Below, one piece after another: positions 27,227 to 36,374 of a stretch of DNA of 64,000 bases. The translations under genes were made by a program, and so were the position numbers. Each line of letters opens with the position of its first letter. Within the stretch, counting starts at the first letter, position 1. Source of the DNA: Paracoccaceae bacterium. Its GTDB lineage: Bacteria; Pseudomonadota; Alphaproteobacteria; Rhodobacterales; Rhodobacteraceae. The DNA lies in contig JASBTX010000009.1 of assembly GCA_030148225.1 (NCBI GenBank), forward strand, positions 124,001 through 188,000. Reading direction: 5' to 3'. The notes beneath the pieces are model-generated. The model did not search any database and was not told the origin of the DNA. It worked only from the letters and a program-made list of their open reading frames with translations.

Positions 27227-27658
27227 GTGCCTGACATTCCCCACCCCATGAGCGAACAGGATGCACTGGTCGCGATTATGATCGCGGTATCGGCATCGGA
27301 TGAAACGATCAGAACCGCAGAACTGGTCTCGATCCAGCAGATCGTGAATTACCTGCCTGTTTTCAGTGGTTATGACGGCGACCGGCTGAAGCAGGTGGCG
27401 CAGATCGTGTTTGATCTGTTCGAGGAAGAGGACGGGTTGCACGCCCTCTTCGGGCTGGTGGGTGATTCCCTGCCCGAGCGGCTGAACGAGACTGCGTATG
27501 CGTTGGCCTGCGATGTGGCGGCGGCGGATGGCAGGCTGCGCGAGACCGAGTTGCGGTTTCTTGAAGAAATGCGTCACGAGCTGAATATCGACCGTCTGAA
27601 CGGGGCGGCGATCGAGCGCGGGGCGCGCGCGAGACATCAGAAAGTCTCACCTGCTTAA
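27227..27658 (+). CDS. TerB-like (tellurite-resistance family) protein
   Basis: Encodes 143 residues from a GTG at 27227, or 136 from the ATG at 27248. It shows the TerB helical fold: SEQDALVAIMIAVSASDETI, then DRLKQVAQIVFDLF and ETAYALACDVAAADGRLRETE with the acidic DxxxxxxE metal-site residues typical of TerB. Members are small cytoplasmic or membrane-associated proteins of unknown role. The GTG has a GGAAAG site ten bases before; the ATG has none, so I take the GTG. The stop overlaps a CtrA-type box. Confidence 0.8.
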   Translation: MPDIPHPMSEQDALVAIMIAVSASDETIRTAELVSIQQIVNYLPVFSGYDGDRLKQVAQIVFDLFEEEDGLHALFGLVGDSLPERLNETAYALACDVAAADGRLRETELRFLEEMRHELNIDRLNGAAIERGARARHQKVSPA

Positions 27659-27670
27659 CCTGCTCTTAAC
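27655..27670 (+). promoter_or_regulatory. CtrA-type box TTAA-N7-TTAAC
   Basis: TTAACCTGCTCTTAAC is an exact match to the CtrA consensus (TTAA, seven bases, TTAAC). It overlaps the TerB stop codon and lies 148 bases upstream of the beta-helix gene at 27818. In Rhodobacterales CtrA controls motility and gene transfer agent functions. Binding is predicted, not shown. Confidence 0.65.
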
Positions 27671-27817
27671 CCTGTTTGTCTAAAACCCCGCGCGGTTCAG
27701 GCTGCACGCCGGACATTCCCTAGTCAGAGTTATCGGAATTGATCCCCAACGGGGCGTGTTTCTGCATGCCGCAGCGGTGGCCGGCGTGCGCATCGATTGC
27801 AAAGGGGTAAGGACGAC

Positions 27818-30103
27818 ATGGCGATAACTGACGCATCACTCTTGATGCCACCGGCCTTTGAGGATGGATTGACCGTCTGGTCGAGCCAGGATGGAACGCC
27901 GGGCTCGGCAACATATGACGGGGCGACGAATGCGGCGATTGTACCGGCCGATCAGGATTTCGGATCCTGTCTCGAGCTGCTCAAGACGACCACGACGCAG
28001 AAGCTGCGCTACATGGGCGAGACGCCGCTGGTCGCGGGCTGCTATCTGAAAATCAGCGCACGGGTCAAAGCGATCAGCGGGAACCTCCCGTCGGTGCGTA
28101 TCGCGGGTTGGGCTGGTGCTGCGGGTGGTGGCCATGTCGGCGGTCTGGTCGAGGTTGGCGCCAGCACGACGTTGACGGCCTATGGTGATATCGTCACGGT
28201 CGAGGCCATCGTCGGCGCGGGCGGGCGCACCGGGGTGTCAATGATCTGGGGCACTGATCCGGTTTACGGCCATTTCGGGCTGGACCTCACGGGGCCGAAT
28301 GGTGGCGTCGTGCGCATCGACGATTTCGTCATCGAAGATGTCACGTCGGACTATGTGCGCGAAATGCTGGATATCGTCGATGTCAAGGATTTCGGCGCGG
28401 TGGGGGACGGGGTGACCGATGATCTGGCCGCGTTCAACGCGGCGGATGCGGCGGCCAATGGCCGGACCGTACTGGTGCCAGAGGGTGTATTTCGCGTCGC
28501 CAGCCACATGACCTTTGACAGTCATGTGCGGTTTCACGGCACCCTGAACATGAACCCGGAACATCGCCTGATGTGCCTGCGTGATTTCGAGCTGAACACG
28601 TATATCGATGCGTTTGGCAACGAAGTGGACGGGTTCAAAAAGGCGTTTCAGGCGCTGCTGCAGTTCAATGATCACGACAGTCTGGACATGAACGGACGCA
28701 AGGTTGATCTGAGCGCGCCGCTGGATATGCAGGCCATCGTCGACAACCGGACATCATTCGCGACCCGGCGGGTCATCCGCAATGGTACGTTTGCGGCCCT
28801 GACCAGCACAGCCTGGGACACGGGGGTTGTTACCTCATCGGCCAGCTATGCCACCAGCACGGCACGGACGCTGTCGAACGTGACCAATGTCGCGAATATC
28901 GAGGTGGGTTCGCTGGTCGAGGGCACGGGTGTCGGGCGAGAGGTCTATGTCCGCGACAAGGACGTCGCGGCGCAAACCATCACGCTGAGTGCCGATCTGT
29001 ATGACGCGCAGGGAACGCAGGTTTATACCTTCAGGCGTTTCCGCTATCTCATGGATTTTTCGGGCTTCTCCAGCCTGTCGGCATTCAACTTCGAAAATTG
29101 CGACTGGCTGTGTTCGGGGCGGGCATCAGCGATCATGCTGGCCAAGGAAGGGCTGATCTTTCACCTCAAGAGCTGCTTTGTCACGCGCCCCAAGGACCGG
29201 GGCATCACCTCGATCGGGCGGGGTTGTCAGGGCATGTTGCTTGACCAGTGCAACTTTGCGTCAGACGAGACCTCGATGAAGGCGCAGGACCGCGTCTCCA
29301 TCGGACTGAACACCAACGCCAATGATCTGAAAATCCGCGACTGCCGCGCCATGGCCTTTCGCCATTTCGCCGTTATCGGGGGTTCGGGCAATGTGCTGGT
29401 CGGCAATCACTGGTTTCAGGGCGATTCCGAGCCTGACGGTGTCAGGCTGGCCGGAATCGTGATGACCAAGACGAATGTCAAAACCCTGATCACAGGTAAC
29501 TATATCGATAATGCATCGATCGAATGGGGCAACGAACAGGATGCATTTCCGGATCAGCTGAACGAATTTTCCTTTGGCGGGCTGACGATCACGGGCAACC
29601 ATTTCACCACCATTGATGCCGCCAACTGGTTCCGCTTTCTGGTCGTCAAACCCTATGGGACAAACCACTTTATCGACGGGCTTTACATGTCGGGCAACGT
29701 GTTTAAGTGCATCAGCGGGAATATCGGCCGGATCGAAGGGGTGGACACTTCGATCGCCGATCTGAAAAAGAACACGATGCGCAACATCACCATCACCGGC
29801 AACACGTTCAACGGTGTGGACGTCAAGACGCAGAACCCGGCGACAATCTCGCATACGCAGTCGAGCAAAGCGTCGAACTGGCTGGTGGATTTCTCAACCT
29901 ATCTGCCGTTTGACGGTTGGGCGCGGTTCATCGACAGCTTTGTGCTGCACAATGCGGTCACCAATACAGGCGGCGGCAATGTGTATCACACGCCCTATTT
30001 CTCGACCCAACAGGGGGCTGATCAGAAATCTATCCGGGTGAACTGGCCGGAAAACGTCTCGGGCAAGGTGTTCGTGACGGCGCGGATAGACAATCCTGCG
30101 TGA
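27818..30103 (+). CDS. Beta-helix (pectate-lyase-like) protein, candidate GTA head spike
   Basis: Encodes 761 residues without signal peptide. Residues 1-190 form a beta-sandwich-like N-domain with Gly-rich strands; from about 192 the sequence DFGAVGDGVTDDLAAF marks the start of a pectate-lyase/GH28-like right-handed beta-helix with many short N-rich repeats up to about 650, then a C-terminal domain. This architecture is typical of phage tail/head spike proteins. In Rhodobacter capsulatus, gene transfer agent head spikes (ghsA, ghsB) are encoded away from the main cluster. The lone position, no export signal and a CtrA box upstream fit that idea. The ATG has AAGGA. No capsid or tail gene is in the window, so the assignment stays inferential. 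Confidence 0.65.
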   Translation: MAITDASLLMPPAFEDGLTVWSSQDGTPGSATYDGATNAAIVPADQDFGSCLELLKTTTTQKLRYMGETPLVAGCYLKISARVKAISGNLPSVRIAGWAGAAGGGHVGGLVEVGASTTLTAYGDIVTVEAIVGAGGRTGVSMIWGTDPVYGHFGLDLTGPNGGVVRIDDFVIEDVTSDYVREMLDIVDVKDFGAVGDGVTDDLAAFNAADAAANGRTVLVPEGVFRVASHMTFDSHVRFHGTLNMNPEHRLMCLRDFELNTYIDAFGNEVDGFKKAFQALLQFNDHDSLDMNGRKVDLSAPLDMQAIVDNRTSFATRRVIRNGTFAALTSTAWDTGVVTSSASYATSTARTLSNVTNVANIEVGSLVEGTGVGREVYVRDKDVAAQTITLSADLYDAQGTQVYTFRRFRYLMDFSGFSSLSAFNFENCDWLCSGRASAIMLAKEGLIFHLKSCFVTRPKDRGITSIGRGCQGMLLDQCNFASDETSMKAQDRVSIGLNTNANDLKIRDCRAMAFRHFAVIGGSGNVLVGNHWFQGDSEPDGVRLAGIVMTKTNVKTLITGNYIDNASIEWGNEQDAFPDQLNEFSFGGLTITGNHFTTIDAANWFRFLVVKPYGTNHFIDGLYMSGNVFKCISGNIGRIEGVDTSIADLKKNTMRNITITGNTFNGVDVKTQNPATISHTQSSKASNWLVDFSTYLPFDGWARFIDSFVLHNAVTNTGGGNVYHTPYFSTQQGADQKSIRVNWPENVSGKVFVTARIDNPA

Positions 30104-30150
30104 TCCTTCCAAACGGGCCCGGCTTGTACGGGCCGGGCCCTAGAAGGATT
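30103..30150. terminator. Bidirectional terminator-like hairpin between convergent genes
   Basis: GGGCCCGGC at 30115-30123 pairs with GCCGGGCCC at 30132-30140, flanked by an outer ATCCTTC/GAAGGAT pair at 30103-30109 and 30143-30149. The structure fills the gap between the beta-helix gene and recR and overlaps the recR stop, so it can serve both directions. Confidence 0.7.
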
Positions 30151-30736
30151 TACGTGCCCGCAATGCGGCCGAGATCGTGCCGTCATCCAGATAATCCAAC
30201 TCGCCCCCGATGGGGACGCCCTGCGCCAGCGAGGTGACACGGACGCCATCGCCGATTTGATCGGCAATATAATGCGCGGTTGTCTGACCATCGACCGTTG
30301 CATTCAGGGCCAGAATGACCTCTTCGATGCTTTCGGTTTTGAGGCGGCTGATCAGCCGGGGAATACGCAACTCTTCCGGACCGACGGCATCGAGTGCCGA
30401 AAGGGTGCCCCCCAGAACGTGGTAGCGGCCCCGGAATACACCCGAGCGTTCCATCGCCCAGAGATCGGCCACATCCTCGACGACACAGATTTCGCCGGTC
30501 GCGCGTTTTTCGGCGTTACAGATATCGCAGATATCGGTTGTGCCGACATTGCCGCAGTTCAGACATTCGCGTGCGGTCTCGGCTACGGCAAGCATGGCCT
30601 GGCCCAGCGGGCTGAGCAGGGCGCCGCGCCGCTTGATCAGGTGAAGGACCGCGCGGCGGGCCGAACGTGGCCCCAGACCCGGAATGCGCGCCATCAGGTC
30701 GATCAACGCCTCGATTTCACGCGGTGCCTCGCTCAT
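30140..30736 (-). CDS. recR: Recombination protein RecR
   Basis: Encodes 198 residues. RecR with RecF/RecO loads RecA at gapped DNA. The helix-hairpin-helix region [20 protein letters not shown] is near the N-terminus, a four-cysteine zinc site appears as [17 protein letters not shown], and the TOPRIM domain as [16 protein letters not shown] and [14 protein letters not shown]. The start abuts the ybaB stop with no spacing, and the order dnaX-ybaB-recR is the standard bacterial one. Confidence 0.96.
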   Translation of the reverse strand: MSEAPREIEALIDLMARIPGLGPRSARRAVLHLIKRRGALLSPLGQAMLAVAETARECLNCGNVGTTDICDICNAEKRATGEICVVEDVADLWAMERSGVFRGRYHVLGGTLSALDAVGPEELRIPRLISRLKTESIEEVILALNATVDGQTTAHYIADQIGDGVRVTSLAQGVPIGGELDYLDDGTISAALRARKSF

Positions 30737-31081
30737 CTAGAACGGAAGCTTCATGTCCGCCGGCAGGCCCAGACCTTCGGTCAGGCGTGACATTTCCTCT
30801 TGCGATTTGGCCTGTGCCTTTTGCTGGGCGTCCTTGATGGCGGCAAGGATCAGGTCTTCGACCACTTCCTTTTCGTCGGGGTTGAAGATAGACGGATCGA
30901 TTTCCAGCGCCGTCAGTTCGCCCTTGGCGGTTGCGGTTGCCCGGACCAGACCCGCGCCGCTTTCGCCGGTGACGGTGGTGGCGGCCAGCTCCTCCTGCAT
31001 TTCGGCCATCTTGGTCTGCATTTCCTGAGCCGTCTTCATCATCTTGGCCATGTCGCCGAGATTGCCTAGTCCTTTGAGCAT
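30737..31081 (-). CDS. ybaB: YbaB/EbfC family nucleoid-associated protein
   Basis: Encodes 114 residues. A small homodimeric DNA-binding protein that coats the nucleoid. The N-terminal helix MLKGLGNLGDMAKMMKTAQE is typical, followed by a beta-sheet core (TATAKGELTALEIDPSIF) and a C-terminal helix with KAQAKSQEEMSRLTEGLGLP. Between dnaX (72 bases upstream) and recR (directly downstream), as in most bacteria. Confidence 0.95.
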   Translation of the reverse strand: MLKGLGNLGDMAKMMKTAQEMQTKMAEMQEELAATTVTGESGAGLVRATATAKGELTALEIDPSIFNPDEKEVVEDLILAAIKDAQQKAQAKSQEEMSRLTEGLGLPADMKLPF

Positions 31082-31153
31082 TGCGTGTCCTCATAGATGT
31101 GCATTTTCACGGGTGTAGCCCGCCCGGGGGCAGGGCGACAAGCGGGTTGGTGG

Positions 31154-32890
31154 TCAGTCCTCTTCAAAGGGGTCCCACTCGCCGTCGACTTCGGGCAGGG
31201 CGTTGTCGGCGGCGGCGCTGGCAATATCCTCAAGCGTCGTGATCCGTGTAATGGACGCGCCGGGGAAAACATCGAACACCGCCTTGACCAGCGGATGCTC
31301 GCTGGCCTGCGATTTCAGCGCCATGGCTTCGGCATCGCGTTTTTCAGCGATGGTTTCGCCACCGCCCTCATTGACGAGCGTGACGCCCCAGCGCACGCCC
31401 GTCCAGCTTTGAAGCCGTGCAGACAGGCGCTGGGCGAGGTCCTGTGGCGCAGCCTCGGTTGGTTGAAACTCGATGCGTCCAGGGGCGTATGACACCAGCC
31501 TCAGTGTGGTTTCAACCTCGATCAGCAGTTTGACATCGCGGTTGTGGCGGATCAGCGCAACGACGGACTCAAAGCTCGGATAGCGTGCCAGTGCCGTGGG
31601 TGACAGGGTCTCGGGGGCCTGAACGGCGGCTCCGTCTCGGCGGCCCCGCGCCATGGGTGCCGGTCCCGGTGGTGTCAGGGCGGGATGATCAGGATTGCCA
31701 CCGGTGTCACGGGGTGGGGGTGTTGGCGTCGATTGCAGTTTGCGGATCAACTCGTCAGGGGTGGGCAGCGTCGACACATGCGTCAGTCGGATGATGACCA
31801 TCTCTGCCGCCATCATTGCGTTGGGTGCTTTGGCCACCTCGTCCAGCGCGCTAAGCAGCATCTGCCACATGCGCGAAAGCACCCGCATCGACAGGTCCTG
31901 CGAAGAGGTGATGCCGCGCGCCCGCTCATCGGGGCTGACGGTGGGGTCCTCGGCGGCATCGGGGGTGATCTTGACCACGCTGATCCAGTGGGTGATTTCG
32001 GCCAGATCGCGCAGGATGGCCATGGGATCGGCGCCATCGGCATATTGGGCCGACAATTCCGTCAGGGCCGCCGCCGCATCACCGCCTATGATCATGTCAA
32101 AGAGGTCGAAGACACGCCCCCTGTCGGCAAGGCCCAGCATCGCGCGCACCTGTGGCGCGGTCGTCTGGCCCGCGCCATGGCTGATTGCCTGATCCAGCAG
32201 CGACGTCGCATCGCGCGCCGAACCTTCTGCCGCGCGCGTGATCAGCGCCAGCGCGTCATCATCGATATCGGCCTTTTCGGCAGAGGCGATCCTGCGCAGC
32301 ATCTCCATCGTCACCTCGGGTTCGATCCGGCGCAGATCAAACCGCTGGCACCGCGACAACACCGTCACCGGCACCTTGCGAATCTCGGTCGTGGCAAAGA
32401 TGAATTTCACATGCTCGGGCGGCTCTTCGAGCGTTTTCAGCAACGCGTTGAAGGCGCTGGACGAAAGCATGTGAACCTCGTCGATGATGTAAATCTTGTA
32501 GCGTGCCGAGGCCGCGCGGTAGTGAACGCTCTCGATGATTTCGCGAATGTCGCCGACACCCGTGCGGCTGGCGGCATCCATTTCAAGCACATCGACATGA
32601 CGACCCTCGGAAATGGCCCGGCAGGGTTCGCACTGACCGCAGGGCCGGGTTGTGGGGCCGCCATTTCCATCCGGCCCGATACAGTTCATGCCCTTGGCGA
32701 TAATCCGCGCCGTTGTCGTCTTGCCCGTTCCGCGAATGCCGGTGAGAATGAAGGCATGGGCAATGCGGTCCGCGGCAAAGGCATTTTCCAGCGTCCGCAC
32801 CATGGCGTCCTGGCCCACCAGATCCTCAAAGGTCTCGGGCCGGTATTTCCGCGCGAGGACCTGATAGCCCTGAGGCTGATGATCAGACAT
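31154..32890 (-). CDS. dnaX: DNA polymerase III subunit gamma/tau
   Basis: Encodes 578 residues. The clamp-loader ATPase of the replicative polymerase. Walker A GIRGTGKT (51-58), a zinc site with Cys70, Cys84, Cys87 and Cys90, Walker B IIDEVH (135-140), and the SRC motif in LSRCQRFDLRR. After the AAA+ part there is a Pro-rich linker (about 390-430) and a tau-like C-terminal domain. I found no A-rich heptamer of the Escherichia coli frameshift type near domain III, so a separate gamma product is not evident. Confidence 0.96.
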   Translation of the reverse strand: MSDHQPQGYQVLARKYRPETFEDLVGQDAMVRTLENAFAADRIAHAFILTGIRGTGKTTTARIIAKGMNCIGPDGNGGPTTRPCGQCEPCRAISEGRHVDVLEMDAASRTGVGDIREIIESVHYRAASARYKIYIIDEVHMLSSSAFNALLKTLEEPPEHVKFIFATTEIRKVPVTVLSRCQRFDLRRIEPEVTMEMLRRIASAEKADIDDDALALITRAAEGSARDATSLLDQAISHGAGQTTAPQVRAMLGLADRGRVFDLFDMIIGGDAAAALTELSAQYADGADPMAILRDLAEITHWISVVKITPDAAEDPTVSPDERARGITSSQDLSMRVLSRMWQMLLSALDEVAKAPNAMMAAEMVIIRLTHVSTLPTPDELIRKLQSTPTPPPRDTGGNPDHPALTPPGPAPMARGRRDGAAVQAPETLSPTALARYPSFESVVALIRHNRDVKLLIEVETTLRLVSYAPGRIEFQPTEAAPQDLAQRLSARLQSWTGVRWGVTLVNEGGGETIAEKRDAEAMALKSQASEHPLVKAVFDVFPGASITRITTLEDIASAAADNALPEVDGEWDPFEED

Positions 32891-33095
32891 TCTGGCAATT
32901 CCCTTGTCGGCGCGCGGCGAATTTAGGCTGCTCCTTGCACGAGGTCCAGTGAAAGGCTAGAAAATCCTCGGGCCCGGCGAGGGGGCCGCCAGATCCGCGG
33001 AAAGCTGTATCAGCACCTCTTGAAGACATGACAGTCGACATTCGGTTTTTTCCGGCCCGAACAGCGGATCATCGGGGCAATGAGGAGAGACCACC

Positions 33096-34637
33096 ATGAC
33101 CCCCACACTCGACAATCTGCGCCGTGCCGCCAAGACGCTGGGCAAAGCCTATCGCAATAGCGAACCGGGTGCTGCCGAACGATTGGCACACTATCCACCG
33201 CGCGCGGGAACAACGGCGCCGAAACATGCCGATTTTCTGCATGTTATTGCGCGGGAGAACAATTTTGCCAGTTGGCCCGATCTGAAACTGGCCGTCGAAA
33301 CCCATGGCATGGCGCAGGCCGCAAAACAGCAGCGGCTGAAACTGGCGCTGATGCATGGCCAGAACAAGGTTGTCGATCTGCTGCTGGATGATACGCCGGA
33401 TCTGGCTGAGGGTCTGCCGGGGCTGCAGGCCGCGCTTTATGACCTTGACGCGGTGCGGCGGGCGCTGGCCGATGATCCCGAATGCGCCTTTCGCCAATTT
33501 GGGCCGCGCACCATGTTTCAGCATCTGACGTTCTCGCGTTATATTCACGCCCATCCGGAGAAAGAGCAGGATATGCTCGCGATCGCGGAACTATTGCTGG
33601 CCCATGGTGTCGACATCAACGCCGGATATCCCGCCGAACCGGGCAGCCCGCATATGCTGTCGCCGCTTTTTGGCGCGCTGGGCCATGCGGACAACATGGT
33701 GCTTGCGGGCTGGCTTCTTGAGCGTGGGGCTGACCCGAATGATGGAGAGTCCCTCTATCATGCGACAGAACTCGGCCATCTGCGCGGGCTCAGGCTCCTC
33801 CTTGAATACGGGGCAAAACCCGGTGGCACCAACGTGCTGCTCAGGGCACTGGATTTCAATGATCATGCAGCGGTTGAGTTGTTGCTGGCGCATGGTGCCG
33901 ATCCGAACGAAGGGGTCGCTGACCACGCATCGGGTCAGCCAGCGCAGGTGGTTCCGGCGCTGCATCAGGCAGCGCGGCGGGGGTGTGATGCCCGGATGGT
34001 GCAGATCCTGCTGGACGCCGGTGCAGATAGTTTGGCGACCTATCAGGGGATGTCGGCTTATGTCCTGGCGCGTGCCTTTGGCAATGACGCAGCGGCCCAT
34101 GTTCTTGCGTCGGTGACCCCCAACGCAGCCGTACCAGGTGATCTGGCGGTTTTCGTCGCCGCGATCGAGGGTAGAGTTCGGGATGGACAATATCTGGACC
34201 CGGCCAAGCTGCCGCCCGAGTTGCGGGGGATTTTGCGCAACCTCGTGCATCTGCCCGGGCGGCTGGATCAGATCAGGCAACTGGTCAGGGTAGGCATCGA
34301 ATATGCCCGCCCCGACGATATGGGGCTGACACCGGTGCAAATCGCCGGTTGGGAGGGGCTGCCTGAGGTGCTGCGCTATTTCCTGTCGCTCAAACCCGAT
34401 CTCGGGCATGTCAATGGTTACGGGGGTACACTGTTGTCGACGATTATTCACGGATCGGAAAATGCGCCGTACCGCGCGGATCGGGATCATGTCGAATGCG
34501 CGCGGCAGGTGCTGCATCTGGGTGTCTCTTTGCCCAGACGGGCGGTCGAACTGGCAGGCGCAGAGGAGATGTCAGAATTTCTGACCGATTGGGCCCGGCG
34601 TCATCCCGCGCAGGTAGTTGATCATGGCGTCGCCTGA
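33096..34637 (+). CDS. Ankyrin-repeat protein
   Basis: Encodes 513 residues, cytoplasmic. At least six ankyrin repeats are visible between about 150 and 340, e.g. AIAELLLAHGVDINAGYP, LAGWLLERGADPNDGES, LRLLLEYGAKPGG, AVELLLAHGADPNEG and RMVQILLDAGADS, plus weaker ones near 420-450. The first 140 residues (KTLGKAYRNSEPGAAERLAHYPP) are a helical domain without known function. GAGGAGA precedes the ATG. The stop overlaps the phosphatase gene by 14 bases, pointing to a two-gene unit whose partner or substrate is unknown. Confidence 0.85.
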   Translation: MTPTLDNLRRAAKTLGKAYRNSEPGAAERLAHYPPRAGTTAPKHADFLHVIARENNFASWPDLKLAVETHGMAQAAKQQRLKLALMHGQNKVVDLLLDDTPDLAEGLPGLQAALYDLDAVRRALADDPECAFRQFGPRTMFQHLTFSRYIHAHPEKEQDMLAIAELLLAHGVDINAGYPAEPGSPHMLSPLFGALGHADNMVLAGWLLERGADPNDGESLYHATELGHLRGLRLLLEYGAKPGGTNVLLRALDFNDHAAVELLLAHGADPNEGVADHASGQPAQVVPALHQAARRGCDARMVQILLDAGADSLATYQGMSAYVLARAFGNDAAAHVLASVTPNAAVPGDLAVFVAAIEGRVRDGQYLDPAKLPPELRGILRNLVHLPGRLDQIRQLVRVGIEYARPDDMGLTPVQIAGWEGLPEVLRYFLSLKPDLGHVNGYGGTLLSTIIHGSENAPYRADRDHVECARQVLHLGVSLPRRAVELAGAEEMSEFLTDWARRHPAQVVDHGVA

Positions 34638-35130
34638 ATTTTCCGTCCATGATTTGCCGTTGCTGGGGGGGCGTGTCGGAATTTGCCCCATTCCCGGGCG
34701 TGGGGGGAATTACGGTGCCGATCTGGAGCGGTTGCTGCGCTGGAGGCCGGACCGCGTGATCGGGCTGACCAGCGATGCCGAGCGGCGCCGGGCCGGGGCG
34801 CTGGTGTTGCCCGCCGATCTGGCGCGTATCGGTGTCATCTATGATCAGGTGGTGGTGACGGATTTCGGCGCGCCTGATCCCGCCACGTCAGAGCGGCTGA
34901 TCGCCCTTTCAAGGCAGGTGCGCGAGGAGTTGAGCCTTGGCGGGCGGGTGCTGGCCCATTGTTTCGGCGGATGCGGGCGTTCGGGTATGACGCTTTTGCG
35001 GTTCATGGTCGATGCGGGTGAACCCGCACACCCGGCGCTGATGCGACTTCGCCGCGCACGGCCCTGTGCTGTCGAGACGAATGCGCAACTTATCTGGGCG
35101 ACGGATGGTGTTCTGGATCATCTGGATTAG
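34624..35130 (+). CDS. Dual-specificity/tyrosine phosphatase-like protein
   Basis: Encodes 168 residues. The P-loop HCFGGCGRSGM (Cys-x5-Arg) is the signature of cysteine-dependent phosphatases, with a candidate general-acid Asp in TDFGAPDP about 35 residues before it. The fold length fits the small DSP/KAP-like class. Begins inside the ankyrin gene (ATG at 34624, 14-base overlap), so both are translated together. Substrate unknown; the ankyrin partner could supply targeting. Confidence 0.82.
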   Translation: MASPEFSVHDLPLLGGRVGICPIPGRGGNYGADLERLLRWRPDRVIGLTSDAERRRAGALVLPADLARIGVIYDQVVVTDFGAPDPATSERLIALSRQVREELSLGGRVLAHCFGGCGRSGMTLLRFMVDAGEPAHPALMRLRRARPCAVETNAQLIWATDGVLDHLD

Positions 35131-35174
35131 GGACCGCACAAACCGATACGCGATATGCGCGCGTGAGCGGTTGG

Positions 35175-35273
35175 GGTGAGAGGCTGATCACGACCCGAAC
35201 GGGGCTCGTTGCGGCTGCTTCCTTCCGGACCTGACCGGGTTGGCGAGGCGCTCGCCCGCGCCAACCTCTCACC
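35175..35273 (-). ncRNA. ffs: Signal recognition particle RNA (4.5S type)
   Basis: About 99 bases on the minus strand. The domain IV core GGTCAGGTCCGGAAGGAAGC, with the GGAA tetraloop and asymmetric internal loop that bind Ffh, is exact. The termini GGTGAGAGG and CCTCTCACC pair, closing a single long hairpin as in the short bacterial SRP RNA. It binds Ffh to target nascent membrane proteins. Divergent from nudC; ffh itself is not here. Confidence 0.93.
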
Positions 35274-35388
35274 TTCTATCTAGGTTGAATTTTCGGTAAT
35301 GACAAGGCTGCCGGGGACGCGGGCGTGACCGTTTTCGGGCGGATTGCCGCAGACGACAATCCATGGCAGACCGGTCTGAGAGGCAGTG

Positions 35389-36351
35389 ATGAAACATGCG
35401 GAAACAGTAACATTCGGTGGCTCGGGGCTGGATCGGGCCGCGCAATTGCGCGCCGATAGCGCGGCGCTGGACCGGCTGTCGCGGACTAAAGGTGCACAAA
35501 CGATTCTTCTCTGGCGCGGAAAGCCGCTGATCGCGCGCGATCCCGGTTGCCGGGTGGCATGGCTGAATTCGGATCACGCGTTGTTACAGCATGAAGGCAC
35601 GCGCATTTTCCTGGGGCGGGATGGGGACACGGCCTATTTCGCGCAGGACATTTCCGATTGGGAACCCCAGGATCAGGCGCTGCCGCAAAAGGTGTTTTTC
35701 GACGCCAGCGAGCAATCGCATCCCCAAGCGGACGAAGGTCAGATATTTGCCGAACTTCGTGGCTGTATGAGCGTGCTGGATCATCGTGATGCTGAATTGG
35801 CTGCGACCGCCAAGGCACTGTTTTCGTGGCATAAGTCGCACCAGTTTTGTGCATTGTGCGGGGCGCAGAGCCTGCTGTCGATGGCCGGCTGGCAACGTGG
35901 TTGCCCGGCCTGTGGCGGGCAGCATTTCCCGCGTACCGATCCCGTGGTGATCATGCTGATCACCCATGGCAATGACGTGCTGCTGGGCCGGTCGCCCGGC
36001 TGGCCCGAGGGGATGTATTCCCTGCTGGCGGGATTTGTTGAACCCGGCGAAACGATCGAGGCTGCGGTGCGGCGTGAAACGCTCGAGGAAACCGGCATTT
36101 CGGTTGGGCCGGTGCGCTACCTGGCGTCCCAGCCATGGCCGTTTCCCACATCGCTCATGTTTGGATGCGCGGGTGAGGCGCTTTCTCGCAATATCGTGTT
36201 GGATCCGCAGGAACTGGACGATGCCCGCTGGATTTCGCGCGAAGAGATGGTCGATGTTTTTGCGGGTACACACACAAATCTCACGCCGCCCAGAAAAGGC
36301 GCGATAGCCGCTTTTATCCTTAGAAATTGGTTAATGGATCGGCTAGACTGA
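35389..36351 (+). CDS. nudC: NADH pyrophosphatase NudC
   Basis: Encodes 320 residues. Hydrolyses NAD(H) to NMN(H) and AMP and can remove NAD caps from RNA. A zinc ribbon is formed by CALC and CPAC near the middle; the Nudix box runs from GFVEPGETIEAA to RRETLEETGI; the NudC-specific SQPWPFPTSLMFG follows at once. I start at the ATG 35389 (GAGAGG site); a GTG one codon earlier is also possible. Followed by an SRPBCC gene in the same direction. Confidence 0.95.
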   Translation: MKHAETVTFGGSGLDRAAQLRADSAALDRLSRTKGAQTILLWRGKPLIARDPGCRVAWLNSDHALLQHEGTRIFLGRDGDTAYFAQDISDWEPQDQALPQKVFFDASEQSHPQADEGQIFAELRGCMSVLDHRDAELAATAKALFSWHKSHQFCALCGAQSLLSMAGWQRGCPACGGQHFPRTDPVVIMLITHGNDVLLGRSPGWPEGMYSLLAGFVEPGETIEAAVRRETLEETGISVGPVRYLASQPWPFPTSLMFGCAGEALSRNIVLDPQELDDARWISREEMVDVFAGTHTNLTPPRKGAIAAFILRNWLMDRLD

Positions 36352-36374
36352 TCCGAAATTGAACAGGGCGGGCC

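Noticed and set aside
31154..31700. Programmed frameshift in dnaX
   Set aside because: No A6G-type heptamer with a following stem is visible in the domain III region.
31685..32926. 413-residue open frame opposite dnaX
   Set aside because: Antisense to a clear dnaX with all motifs intact; His/Arg-rich composition typical of shadow frames.
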